Of a DNA stretch of 64,000 bases, positions 56,618-64,000 are shown piece after piece (position 1 is the first letter of the stretch; each line of letters starts with the position of its first letter). Origin of the DNA: Streptomyces sp. CC53 (GTDB taxonomy: Bacteria; Actinomycetota; Actinomycetes; Streptomycetales; Streptomycetaceae); the NCBI RefSeq assembly GCF_001865245.1, contig NZ_MKXB01000151.1:44799-108798 (forward strand). The letters run 5' to 3'. Both the position numbers and the translations under genes were made by a program. The notes under the pieces were generated by a model. It ran no database searches. It worked only from the letters and a program-made list of their open reading frames with translations, and was not told where the DNA came from.

Positions 56618-57340
56618 ATGTTCGATCGCGACGTGAGCTACCCGTGTGCTGTCGCCAGCTACGACGCCGAGGGTGTGGACGCGGCCATCGACTGGTGCTG
56701 CGAGCGCATGGAGGACGGCGACACGCTCACCGTATGGACCAGTCTCAAGTCCAATCTGAGCAACTGCTCCGAGTTGGAACAACTCGTCAATCGACACTCC
56801 AACGTCGAGCACATCACCGGAAGAGGCGGCGGGTTCATCCGTGGAAACGGTCCCGTGCTCATGGCCTGGCCGGACATGGCAGACATCGGGAAGCTGGTGC
56901 AGTACGGCGGCCGGCGCATCCGGGCGCTCTGCGTCATCACCTGGAACGAGGACGAGATCAGGCCATGGGTAACAGCCATGAAGCCATCGATCCTGGGCAA
57001 TGGCTCAGCGTGGGAGGAGCTGACGCCCGAGATTGATCCAGTCGTCGTCGAGGCGCTAAAGGGCCTCACGTTGACGGTCAACCACAACAACACCATCTCG
57101 GCAGGTCACGAGAAGGACATGGTCGTGAGCAGCCTCCTTGCATTGCACGACGCCGACGTCCGGATGGACGGTGAAGCCATGCAAGGGTGGGCGCTGGCGC
57201 ATGGCTGGTCGGGGAAGAATCCCGAGCGCCTCGCCAAGTACGTGGAGGACATCAACGCAGGAAAGCGTCCGCGATGCCGACGCATCCTGCGCCCGGACTA
57301 TGTCGACGATCTTCGACGCCGAGTCGCGGACGGAACGTAG
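56618..57340 (+). CDS. Hypothetical protein near attR
   Basis: 240 aa, family not recognised. It looks soluble; the middle (LVQYGGRRIRALCVITWNEDEI) suggests an alpha/beta fold, and the end (WSGKNPERLAKYVEDINAGKRPR) is helical and basic. Codon use is less GC3-biased than in core genes, fitting transfer. ATG at 56618 follows GGGAGCAGGA. It is the last gene before attR and would neighbour the nuclease-ATL gene in the circular form. Confidence 0.65.
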   Translation: MFDRDVSYPCAVASYDAEGVDAAIDWCCERMEDGDTLTVWTSLKSNLSNCSELEQLVNRHSNVEHITGRGGGFIRGNGPVLMAWPDMADIGKLVQYGGRRIRALCVITWNEDEIRPWVTAMKPSILGNGSAWEELTPEIDPVVVEALKGLTLTVNHNNTISAGHEKDMVVSSLLALHDADVRMDGEAMQGWALAHGWSGKNPERLAKYVEDINAGKRPRCRRILRPDYVDDLRRRVADGT

Positions 57341-57396
57341 AGCCACTGGCTGATCACGACGCCTACCCATCCATCTGCACCATTCAACCGGCAGGG

Positions 57397-57420
57397 CGCC
57401 TTGGGAGCCATCTGGGAGCC
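57397..57420. promoter_or_regulatory. Likely integrase arm-type site, right end
   Basis: 24 bases matching 29721-29744 with one mismatch (A for G at position 14), containing TGGGAGCC twice. It lies 105 bases inside attR. Confidence 0.6.
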
Positions 57421-57525
57421 AACCCGCTCCCCGAGTCCCTTCGAGAACACCCGAGACCTCGGTAGCCCGACGCTCTGACCAGAGCAAACGCGATTCCGAC
57501 AGGCCAGGTCAACAACCGAACCTCA

Positions 57526-57568
57526 TTCGGGACGAAGAGGTCGTGGGTTCAAATCCCGCCACCCCGAC
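57526..57568. repeat. attR core (43-bp direct repeat, copy 2)
   Basis: Identical to the tRNA-Pro 3' half at 29611-29653, without the 5' half, so not a functional tRNA. It marks the right end of the element. Confidence 0.93.
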
Positions 57569-57580
57569 TTCGTAAGTGCA

Positions 57581-57620
57581 GGTCAGGGCCGGTCCTCCTT
57601 CAGGGAGACCGGCCCTGACC
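57581..57620 (+). terminator. Original tRNA-Pro terminator, displaced
   Basis: A perfect 14-bp stem, GGTCAGGGCCGGTC / GACCGGCCCTGACC, with a 12-base loop, 12 bases past attR. The position relative to the att core mirrors the hairpin after attL, so this was probably the tRNA terminator before insertion. Confidence 0.7.
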
Positions 57621-57636
57621 GCGTTGTATCTGGGTG

Positions 57637-59754
57637 TCATCTGAGTGTGATCTTGAAACGGGGCGTCACCGCTCGGCGGCGCACTGCTGCAACACACGCG
57701 AGGAGACGAGCCTGGACCAGACGTGGGACGGCGTGCGGAAGCTGCGCGGCTGCCTGGACGAGGAAGACCGGGCCGCGGCCGGCGACGTGCGCCTGCTGCG
57801 CGTGCTCAAGATCGGTGAGGAGCTCGGAGAGGCAGCGGAGGCCATCACAGGGGTCCTCGGCGCCAACCCGCGCAAGGGCAACAGCCACACCTGGGGGACG
57901 TCGAGAAGGAGCTGTGCGACCGAGGTCGCCGCTGACCTCGATGTCGTCCCGGACCGTCAGGGCGGCCGGGGGGACCGCACCGGCCAGCACGGCCCGAAGG
58001 TCCCGCTCGGCGAGGGTCACCTCCACGTCCGGCGTGGCCACGGCCGGCCCGGAGCCGGTGGCGTGGACGAGGACGCCGTTGCGCAGGCGCAGGGTCACCG
58101 GGTCGCCGTCCGTGAGGTTCCAGCGCACCGTGATGTCCGTGTCCCAGCTGCGCGGCCCGTCGACCCGGATGGCGAGGGCGTCACAGAACTGCTCCAGGGT
58201 CAGTGCCGTCAGCAGGTCGGGGGACGTGCTGGAGGTGGGGGTGCCCAGGGTGCCGTGCCGCAGCTCCAGGGCGCCGGTGAGGTAGAAGTTGCGCCAGGTG
58301 CCGTTCTCGCTGCCGTAGCCGAGCTGTTCGAGGGCGTCGGCCTGCAGGGCGCGCGCCTCGGCGTTGTCCGGTTCGGCGAACACCACGTGGTTCACGACCT
58401 GTGCGACCCAGCGGAAGTCGCCGTCGGCGTACGACTGGCGGGCCCGGCGCAGCACCTCGTCGGCGCCGCCCATGAACGCCACGTACCGCCGCGCGGACTC
58501 GACCGGGGGATGCTCCCACAGGTGCGCCGGGTTCCCGTCGAACCAGCCCAGGTAACGCTGGTACACGGCCTTGGTGTTGTGGCTGACGGAGCCGTAGTAG
58601 CCGTGGGTGTGCCAGGCCCGCTCCAGCGCGGGAGGCAGTTCCATCCGCTCGGCGATCTCCGTGCCGGTGAGGCCCTCGTTGAGCATGCGCAGGGTCTGGT
58701 CGTGGAGGTAGGCGTACAGGTCGCGCTGTTCCGACAGGAACCGCACGACCCGGTCGCGGCCCCAGACCGGCCAGTGGTGCGAGGCGAAGGCGGTGTCCGT
58801 GGTGTCGGCGAAGAGGGCGATCGCCTCGGTGAGGTAGCGGGCCCACACACGGGGATCGCGGACCTGGGCGCCGCGCAGGGTGAGCAGGTTGTGGAGGTTG
58901 TGGGTGGCGTTCTCCGCCATGCAGAGGGCGGCGCGGTCGGGGAAGTGGATGTTCAGCTCGGCCGGGGCCTCGGTGCCGGGCGTCAGCTGGAAGACCATGC
59001 GGATGCCGTCGACGGTCTCCGTCTGTCCGGTGCGGGTGACGTCCACGGTCGGGGGGATCAGCCCGACCGCACCGGTGGAGACGGTCTGCCCGAGTCCGGC
59101 GCCGATCTGTCCGCGCTCCCCCTTCGGCAGCGCCGCTCCGTACATGTAGGCGGCGCGGCGGCTCATGGCCGTGCCGGCGTAGACGTTCTCACTGACCGCG
59201 TGCTCCAGGAAGCCCTGCGGTGCGTACACCGGCACGCCCCCGGCGACGTCCTCGTCGCTGACGACACCGCGTACCCCGCCGAAGTGGTCGACGTGGCTGT
59301 GCGTGTACAGCACGCCGGTCACCGGGCGCTCGCCGCGGTGGCTCCGGTAGAGGGCCAGACCCGCGGCGGCGGTCTCGGCGCACAGCAGCGGGTCGATGAC
59401 GAGGACGCCGCGTTCACCCTCGACGAGCGTCATGTTGGACAGGTCGAAGCCCCGGACCTGGTAGATGCCCCCGGTCACCTCGAACAGGCCGTGGTCGGAG
59501 CACAGTCTGCTCTGGCGCCACAGGCTGGGGTTGGCGGTGTCCGGGCAGTCCTGGTCGAGGAAGCCGTACGCGTCGAGGTCCCACACCGTACGGCCCGTGG
59601 CGTCGCGGACCACGCTCTCGCGGGTCGTGCCCATGAAGCCGCGTCGCGCGTCCCGGAGGTCCTGGTCGTCGTCGAAGGGGAACCGCCGCAGCACCGCCCG
59701 GTTGGCCTCCGCGATACCCGGCTCGGCGGGCTTCGCTCCGGTGCTTCGCGACAT
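57637..59754 (-). CDS. Alkylsulfatase, C-terminus replaced
   Basis: 705 aa. A metallo-beta-lactamase alkylsulfatase of the SdsA1/BDS1 type: THSHVDHFGG zinc motif, AENATHNLHNLLTLRG, ASHHWPVWG, then an SCP2-like C-terminal domain. It would hydrolyse long-chain alkyl sulfates. ATG at 59754 follows GGGAGGA. After DDIEVSGDL the family should run about 25 residues further; here the frame instead crosses into antisense of a MazG-like remnant and ends 93 residues later near attR. The last beta strands of the SCP2-like domain are lost, so function is doubtful although both catalytic parts are intact. Confidence 0.85.
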   Translation of the reverse strand: MSRSTGAKPAEPGIAEANRAVLRRFPFDDDQDLRDARRGFMGTTRESVVRDATGRTVWDLDAYGFLDQDCPDTANPSLWRQSRLCSDHGLFEVTGGIYQVRGFDLSNMTLVEGERGVLVIDPLLCAETAAAGLALYRSHRGERPVTGVLYTHSHVDHFGGVRGVVSDEDVAGGVPVYAPQGFLEHAVSENVYAGTAMSRRAAYMYGAALPKGERGQIGAGLGQTVSTGAVGLIPPTVDVTRTGQTETVDGIRMVFQLTPGTEAPAELNIHFPDRAALCMAENATHNLHNLLTLRGAQVRDPRVWARYLTEAIALFADTTDTAFASHHWPVWGRDRVVRFLSEQRDLYAYLHDQTLRMLNEGLTGTEIAERMELPPALERAWHTHGYYGSVSHNTKAVYQRYLGWFDGNPAHLWEHPPVESARRYVAFMGGADEVLRRARQSYADGDFRWVAQVVNHVVFAEPDNAEARALQADALEQLGYGSENGTWRNFYLTGALELRHGTLGTPTSSTSPDLLTALTLEQFCDALAIRVDGPRSWDTDITVRWNLTDGDPVTLRLRNGVLVHATGSGPAVATPDVEVTLAERDLRAVLAGAVPPAALTVRDDIEVSGDLGRTAPSRRPPGVAVALARVGAEDPCDGLRCLSELLTDLEHAQQAHVAGRGPVFLVQAAAQLPHAVPRLVQARLLACVAAVRRRAVTPRFKITLR
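57712..57920 (+). pseudogene. 5' remnant of a MazG-like gene
   Basis: Reads TWDGVRKLRGCLDEED, LLRVLKIGEELGEAAEAITG and NPRKGNSHTW, the start of Streptomyces MazG-like nucleotide pyrophosphohydrolases. One base is missing in the G run at 57893-57897, after which GDVEKELCD continues in another frame. Similarity then ends where alkylsulfatase sequence begins. AGGAG precedes a CTG at 57712. It is broken by frameshift and by loss of its 3' part. Confidence 0.75.
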
Positions 59755-60334
59755 GTCGTCCTCCCTCGCCGGGGGCGCCGGGATGGATGCGGGCGGCCCA
59801 GGCAGTGCCACCTTCACCCGCCGCCGGTCGCTCCACGACCCGTTGTACGCCGGGCGGGGGAACCGTCGTGCAGCAGTGCCGCCTTCCGACGCCGTCGTCG
59901 GCGGTGCGCGGGCGGGACCGCCGCTCCGCGGGCCCGGATGCGCCCGCCCCGTCGGGCACCGCGCCAGGCCGCTGCACGCGGTGGCGTCCGCCCGTCGGCG
60001 GTGTGTACGACGGGCCCGTCCTGTCCGCGCCACGGCATCCCCCGTGCCGCTCCTGGTGCCGCTGCGCCTCAGGGGTGAAGAGCAGCTGTCCGAACCTGCT
60101 GGTCATGACTGCCCCTCACCACCAGTAGGTAGGGCCGGGGAACTCCGTGGCCTCCGCGGCGGCCTCGTGGGACCAGCCCCACCTGCACCTCGGCATCCCT
60201 GGGGCCGGTCCGCCTCCACCTCAGCGCCCCTGGAACCACCCCGCCCGCGGCCCGGCACCTCGCACGCGCCGAGTCCGCCCGTGCGCCGATGGCCCGACGG
60301 CGGGCCCGCCCACGCGAGGGCGGCCGTCGTCGGG
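59755..60334. other. Intergenic region, no gene seen
   Basis: 580 bases upstream of the alkylsulfatase gene and downstream of the SsgA-domain gene (both minus strand). Frames here have no family resemblance. It should contain the alkylsulfatase promoter; no terminator was clear. Confidence 0.45.
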
Positions 60335-62323
60335 TCACTCCCCCGCGCTGGGGCAGGACAGTTCGCGCAGCTCCCGTTCCCAGGCCGACAGGATGCCGGT
60401 CTCCGTGTCGTCCGGCGTGCCCGGGTCGTCCGGCACGCTGGAGTCCAGCAGGGCGGCCAGGTCCTCGGCGGCCATGGACAGCAGCGCGGTGCCCTCGGGT
60501 GGCCGCAGACGGAGGTAGACCCTCCGGCAGGCCCCTGTCCGGTCGGTTCCGGGCCAGACGATGACGTCGCCGATGCCCACGCTGTGGTGCATCCCGTCGG
60601 AGAGGAGCTCCCGCGCGAAGGTCCACTCCTGTTCCTCGTCCGTCCCGGGGTTGAACACCGCGGTGATCGCGTACGGGTCGGACGCCCGGTGGACCAGGCG
60701 GACGGGGAGGCGCTCGCCGCGGTCCCCTTCGACCTGGTGCAGGCTCATCCACAGGTGTGCGTGCTGCTCGGCCTCCTCTCCCTCCTTCCTGCTCCACCGC
60801 CGTGGCACGCCGTGGCCCGCGTCCGCCCGTGCCCGCTGCCCGCAGTCCGTGCCGCCGTGGTCCTTGGGCAGCAGCAGGGCGGTTCCCGGCGCCGTCTCGT
60901 AGGCGTTCGGGTCGGGGGGCGGAGGTGGCTGCGTGGGGATGGCGCGGCGTCGCCGTGCGTCCAGGTCAACGGCGAGGTCGGCGGCCACCAGGAGCCGGAC
61001 AGGGGTCAGCAGCGTGTCCGGCGACGATGGTCCGGCGGCCGGCTCCTCTGCTCCGCCCGGCGTGCGGCGGGTCGGTTCGCCTGCGCCGGTCCGGCCCGCC
61101 GCCTCACGCAGCAGCCAGTGCCACAGCTCGTGCGGGCAGTCGTCGGAGACCGGCGCGGGAGGAGCGGACGGCTCCGTTCCCAGGATGGTCGGCCACAGGG
61201 GCCGACCGGTCCGCGCGGGCACGTGCAGCAGATCGGTCATGCGCCTCGCGGCGATCACACCGTGCCGCTCCGCTGCCGTGTCCGGGGCCCGGAGGGCCGC
61301 CGCGCAGGACGGGCGCCCCACCCGGCCCGCACTCCGTGCCTCGCGCTCCCACCAGGTCCCGGCCGGCCGGGACAGGAGGTACGACCACCACCAGGACTGC
61401 CGGGAACCCGCTGGGTCCGTTCTCGTCGGCAGGCAGAAGACCGGCCCGCGCGCGAAACGCCCGACGCACCGCAGCAGCACGGCCCGGTCCGAGGCGGCCG
61501 GGCTCGCGTCCGGTGCCTCCTCCGTCGGCCGCACGGCACGGTCGGAGCCGCCGGAGGGGACCGTTTCGTGCAGCCACCGGTCCGACAACCACGCCACCCG
61601 CGGCGGCACCGCGCCGTCCCCCGGCGCAGCGAACAGCAGGGTCGCCCACGGCGGGAGGTGCGTCCGGGCGTCGGACACGACGAGGGCGTACGCGAGGAGG
61701 TCGGGGCGCATCCCGGCGTCGGACGCACCCGAGGAGCCCGCGAGGAGGTCGAGCGCGCGGCCCGCCAGGGCACGCACTGCCACCTCCCTCGGCGACTGCG
61801 TGCGGAACCCGATGGTCCGCGGGCACGACAGCAAGGGCAGGACGTAGCCGGCCGCCCTCGCCACGCGGTGCAGCGTCCTGGGGGACGCGGGCGCCACCGG
61901 GTCCGTGCGCGGGGCGGCGGGCAGCACGGGGAACCCCGGCGCGGCCGGGCCCGGCAGCCCGGCACCGTGGGCGCCCAGGCCGCCGAGCAGCGCCGCGAGG
62001 ACCCAGGCGTACCGGGGCGCGGCCTCCTGCCCCTGCTCGGCGGCAGGTGCCGGTGCTGGTGCGTCGTCGTCCTCGGCCGGGTCGTCGCAGCCGTCGTCGG
62101 CCACCTCGCCGCAGCTCTCGCCGGAAGAAGCGCGGCCCGGGACGTCCGTGCCGGAGGCGTGGCCGGCGGCGTCCGCGGCGGCGTGCAGCCGCCGCCGCAC
62201 GCCGTCGGGGACGGGCGCGCCCAGCGTGCGCACATGGGGTGCGCGCAGGCTGGAGGCGGCCATCAGGGCGGCGAACTCGTCGTCGTCCGCAGTGTGCATG
62301 GTGCTGTCCTCGTGAACACTCAT
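60335..62323 (-). CDS. Large protein with C-terminal SsgA-like domain
   Basis: 662 aa. The first ~530 residues are Ala/Pro/Arg-rich with no family I recognise. The last ~120 resemble the SsgA-like (SALP) sporulation and division proteins: LPVRLVHRASDPYAITAVFNPG, WTFARELLSDGMH, GIGDVIVWPG, RLRPPEGTALLSM. Ordinary SALPs are only ~130-145 aa and steer septum placement or wall assembly, so this is an unusual fusion. ATG at 62323 follows GGGGGGAG and overlaps the stop of the sigma-like gene (ATGA). Confidence 0.75.
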   Translation of the reverse strand: MSVHEDSTMHTADDDEFAALMAASSLRAPHVRTLGAPVPDGVRRRLHAAADAAGHASGTDVPGRASSGESCGEVADDGCDDPAEDDDAPAPAPAAEQGQEAAPRYAWVLAALLGGLGAHGAGLPGPAAPGFPVLPAAPRTDPVAPASPRTLHRVARAAGYVLPLLSCPRTIGFRTQSPREVAVRALAGRALDLLAGSSGASDAGMRPDLLAYALVVSDARTHLPPWATLLFAAPGDGAVPPRVAWLSDRWLHETVPSGGSDRAVRPTEEAPDASPAASDRAVLLRCVGRFARGPVFCLPTRTDPAGSRQSWWWSYLLSRPAGTWWEREARSAGRVGRPSCAAALRAPDTAAERHGVIAARRMTDLLHVPARTGRPLWPTILGTEPSAPPAPVSDDCPHELWHWLLREAAGRTGAGEPTRRTPGGAEEPAAGPSSPDTLLTPVRLLVAADLAVDLDARRRRAIPTQPPPPPDPNAYETAPGTALLLPKDHGGTDCGQRARADAGHGVPRRWSRKEGEEAEQHAHLWMSLHQVEGDRGERLPVRLVHRASDPYAITAVFNPGTDEEQEWTFARELLSDGMHHSVGIGDVIVWPGTDRTGACRRVYLRLRPPEGTALLSMAAEDLAALLDSSVPDDPGTPDDTETGILSAWERELRELSCPSAGE

Positions 62324-63174
62324 CGTGCTCCCCCCTCCCCCAGCCGGACCTGGTGGAGGCCGCCGGCGGAAACCTTGGTACGGGCGCGGGCCAGGCGCCT
62401 TTCGAGTGCCTTGGGCGTCAGGCCGACCTTCACGGCCGCCTCGGCGTGGGTGTAGCCCAAGGTCACCCACCCGAGGGCCTCGCGCAGCTGCTCGTCGGGC
62501 AGCAGGGGGCGGATCCGGCTGATGCTGTCGAAGGTGGCGGCGGCGTGTTCGGGATTGACGGCGCGCTGGTCCGGGATGTCGCGTTGGGCGTACAGGACGT
62601 CGTCGGTGTCGGCCGAGCGGTGCTCCAGCTCGGCCTGTCCGAGGCGGTGGGCGCGGGACCAGCGGATGTAGACGGGGCGGAAGGCGAGGATGCCGGCGCC
62701 GACGAAGTAGGTGGTCAGGCCGGCTCCTCCGTCGGGGCTCCACTTGCCGCGGACGAGTCCGTGCTCGCGGAACAGGGCGGTGCCCTTCACGATCGTGTCC
62801 GTGACGACCTGGGTGCGGTCCTCGTAGTCCCAGGCCGTCGGCAGCAGGGGCTCCGGGACCGGGCGGCCCATGCGGGCGGTGCGTTCGAAGATGTGGCCGC
62901 TGGCGCTCCAGCCGCTGAGCGTGCGCCAGCCGTAGTCCATCAGCTCCGCGATGAACGCCCGGTACTGGGGGCCCGTGAAGCCCTTCCGCCGGAGGTAGGC
63001 GACCAGGGCCGCGTCGGCCTCCCGGCGTTGCGCGCGGGCCGCGGCGTCCTCCGGTGACCCCGCAGCGAGGGAGTCCTCCAGGCCCAGGAGCGCGGCCCTG
63101 GCCTCGGCGGAGATCCCGCCGGGACTCCGGGTCGCGTGGCGGGGGGCATGCCCCTTGCAGGTTCCATCCGGCAC
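62320..63174 (-). CDS. Sigma-70-like regulator
   Basis: 284 aa. The C-terminus has a region 4-like helix-turn-helix: LPDEQLREALGWVTLGYTHAEAAVKVGLTPKALERRLARARTKV. The region before it (GLTTYFVGAGILAFRPVYIRWSRAH) fits a divergent region 2 as in Streptomyces sigma factor-like proteins. It is likely a regulator of the coupled SsgA-domain gene or of development. The start at 63174 is the longest; shorter ones exist. Confidence 0.75.
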   Translation of the reverse strand: MPDGTCKGHAPRHATRSPGGISAEARAALLGLEDSLAAGSPEDAAARAQRREADAALVAYLRRKGFTGPQYRAFIAELMDYGWRTLSGWSASGHIFERTARMGRPVPEPLLPTAWDYEDRTQVVTDTIVKGTALFREHGLVRGKWSPDGGAGLTTYFVGAGILAFRPVYIRWSRAHRLGQAELEHRSADTDDVLYAQRDIPDQRAVNPEHAAATFDSISRIRPLLPDEQLREALGWVTLGYTHAEAAVKVGLTPKALERRLARARTKVSAGGLHQVRLGEGGAR

Positions 63175-63381
63175 ATCCGCTCCCTTGCCCTGTGTCCGGC
63201 CCCGACGGGCCTCGGTCCGCCATCCGTCACCCGGTCATAGGCGCGCCTCAGCGGCCTCCCCCCTCACGAACTCCGCACTCCTTATGTGATGTACGTCATA
63301 CGGGGGCAGGGTGGGGGCGGCGGGCTACACCGTCAGCACAGGCCCGTGCGGGAACGGTTGATGACGCATCAGGAGTAGCCC

Positions 63382-63723
63382 ATGAACACCCACCCCACCC
63401 CGGCCGCCGGCACCGAGAACCCCCGCCACACGCAGGACACCGCACCCCACCCGGCCCCGGCAGGCGGTGACGGCGGCCACGACGCCCGGGGCCTGCCGCA
63501 CCGGCAACCGGTGACCGGCCCCCTCCCACCCCCGGACCCCTCGCCCGCCGGCGCACTGCTCGGACTGCGCAGCGCGATCATCCTGACCCTCGGCGTGCTG
63601 GTCGGTGCGGGAGCCGGCGTCCTGACCTACCTCTCCCAACACGACGGCGCCACCGCCTTCCTGGCCGGAGGCGCCGCCTTCGCGGCGGCGGTGCTCTTCT
63701 TCCAGAACGTCGTCGGCACCTGA
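63382..63723 (+). CDS. Small membrane protein
   Basis: 113 aa. A ~60-residue disordered N-terminus rich in Pro/His/Gly is followed by two hydrophobic segments (AIILTLGVLVGAGAGVLTYL and ATAFLAGGAAFAAAVLFF). No family or function is recognised. ATG at 63382 follows AGGAG. It is divergent from the sigma-like gene. Confidence 0.75.
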   Translation: MNTHPTPAAGTENPRHTQDTAPHPAPAGGDGGHDARGLPHRQPVTGPLPPPDPSPAGALLGLRSAIILTLGVLVGAGAGVLTYLSQHDGATAFLAGGAAFAAAVLFFQNVVGT

Positions 63724-63734
63724 CACCCGCACGG

Positions 63735-63769
63735 CAGCCCGGCCCCCCTTGCGGAGAGGGGCCGGGCTG
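63735..63769 (+). terminator. Terminator after small membrane protein
   Basis: A perfect 12-bp stem, CAGCCCGGCCCC / GGGGCCGGGCTG, with an 11-base loop, 11 bases past the stop codon. Confidence 0.8.
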
Positions 63770-63925
63770 CGGCTTCACGGCGGTCCCCGCGCACCCCGCC
63801 CCCGCCACCGGGCTCCGCCGCACCGGTGACCGCCGGTCCGCACGCGCCGGCCCGCCCCACCACGACGGACCGGGGACGAGCCCCGCACGGGACGTACGCG
63901 AACGCCCCACCCCAGCACCCCGCCG
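63770..63925. other. Intergenic stretch, no gene seen
   Basis: GC-rich sequence between the terminator and the tandem repeat. Open frames have no ribosome binding site. Confidence 0.4.
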
Positions 63926-64000
63926 CGTCCGCCCGTCCGCCCGTCCGCCCGTCCGCCCGTCCGCCTGTCCGCCCGTCCGCCCGTCCGCCCGTCCGCCGGT
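63926..64000. repeat. 8-bp tandem repeat reaching the window end
   Basis: About nine copies of GTCCGCCC, one with a T in place of C (GTCCGCCT at about 63958-63967). It probably continues past the window. Slippage-prone. Confidence 0.9.

Noticed and set aside
57526..57568. Second tRNA-Pro gene
   Set aside because: Only the 3' half is present; the 5' half has no acceptor strand or D arm, so it is attR.
57634..60078. 814-codon plus-strand frame opposite the alkylsulfatase gene
   Set aside because: Only its first 90 residues resemble a protein (MazG); the rest is antisense of the alkylsulfatase. The frame stays open because of high GC.
60335..63223. 962-codon frame covering both the SsgA-domain gene and the sigma-like gene
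   Set aside because: The part upstream of 62323 is out of phase with the sigma-like protein, and a good ribosome binding site lies before the ATG at 62323.

Overview
The window is high-GC actinobacterial DNA, almost certainly a Streptomyces chromosome. Support comes from the gene families (WhiB-like WblA, Crp, MarP, an SsgA-like domain protein), GTG/TTG starts, dense ATGA overlaps and strong GC3 bias. The order acsA, nhaA, holin-family gene, epoxide hydrolase, marP, CoA-type nudix, nth, crp, ArsA-like pair, wblA, class A PBP is a familiar Streptomyces core arrangement.

Bases 1-29579 are core chromosome. They hold a Fic-like protein, a ParA/CooC-like ATPase, a lipoprotein of the polysaccharide-deacetylase type, a SulP-carbonic anhydrase fusion, acetyl-CoA synthetase, NhaA, MarP, a frameshifted CoA-pyrophosphatase, endonuclease III, Crp, an SPFH protein, an MBL/nudix pair, RidA/DUF4177, two ArsA-like ATPases, WblA, a penicillin-binding protein, YqeY and a phosphoesterase.

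A tRNA-Pro(CGG) gene at 29580-29653 is the integration site of a 27.96-kb element ending at 57568. A 43-bp direct repeat (29611-29653 and 57526-57568) marks attL and attR. A 24-bp repeat just inside each end looks like integrase arm sites. The backbone is a tyrosine integrase with a LacI-type HTH inserted in it, a Xis-like gene, an XRE regulator, a DUF3631 ATPase beside an iteron-like repeat field (candidate origin), a DUF2637 membrane protein, MobC, a relaxase and a ParB-like protein. No FtsK/TraB pump was seen, so it looks like an integrative mobilizable element. Cargo at the left end is a PDDEXK-like nuclease fused to an alkyltransferase-like domain, a DUF4352 protein and a TIR-like/zinc-ribbon pair. 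In the middle, a TPR regulator, GNAT and small protein diverge from an operon of Asp/Asn beta-hydroxylase-like, nucleotidyltransferase, LOG-like, phosphoribosyltransferase and HAD proteins, followed by a full-length extra alanyl-tRNA synthetase with a structured leader. At the right end are a DUF4352 lipoprotein, a XhoI/PaeR7I-type restriction-modification pair and two unknown genes.

Right of attR the chromosome resumes with a scar: the 5' part of a MazG-like gene meets head-on an alkylsulfatase gene that has lost its own 3' end. Then come a sigma-like regulator translationally coupled to a 662-aa protein ending in an SsgA-like domain, a small membrane protein and an 8-bp tandem repeat at the window edge.

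The element joins several candidate defence functions (restriction-modification, TIR effector, damage- or modification-directed nuclease) with an unexplained nucleotide/tRNA-synthetase gene set. That gene set is the best candidate for an undescribed system.
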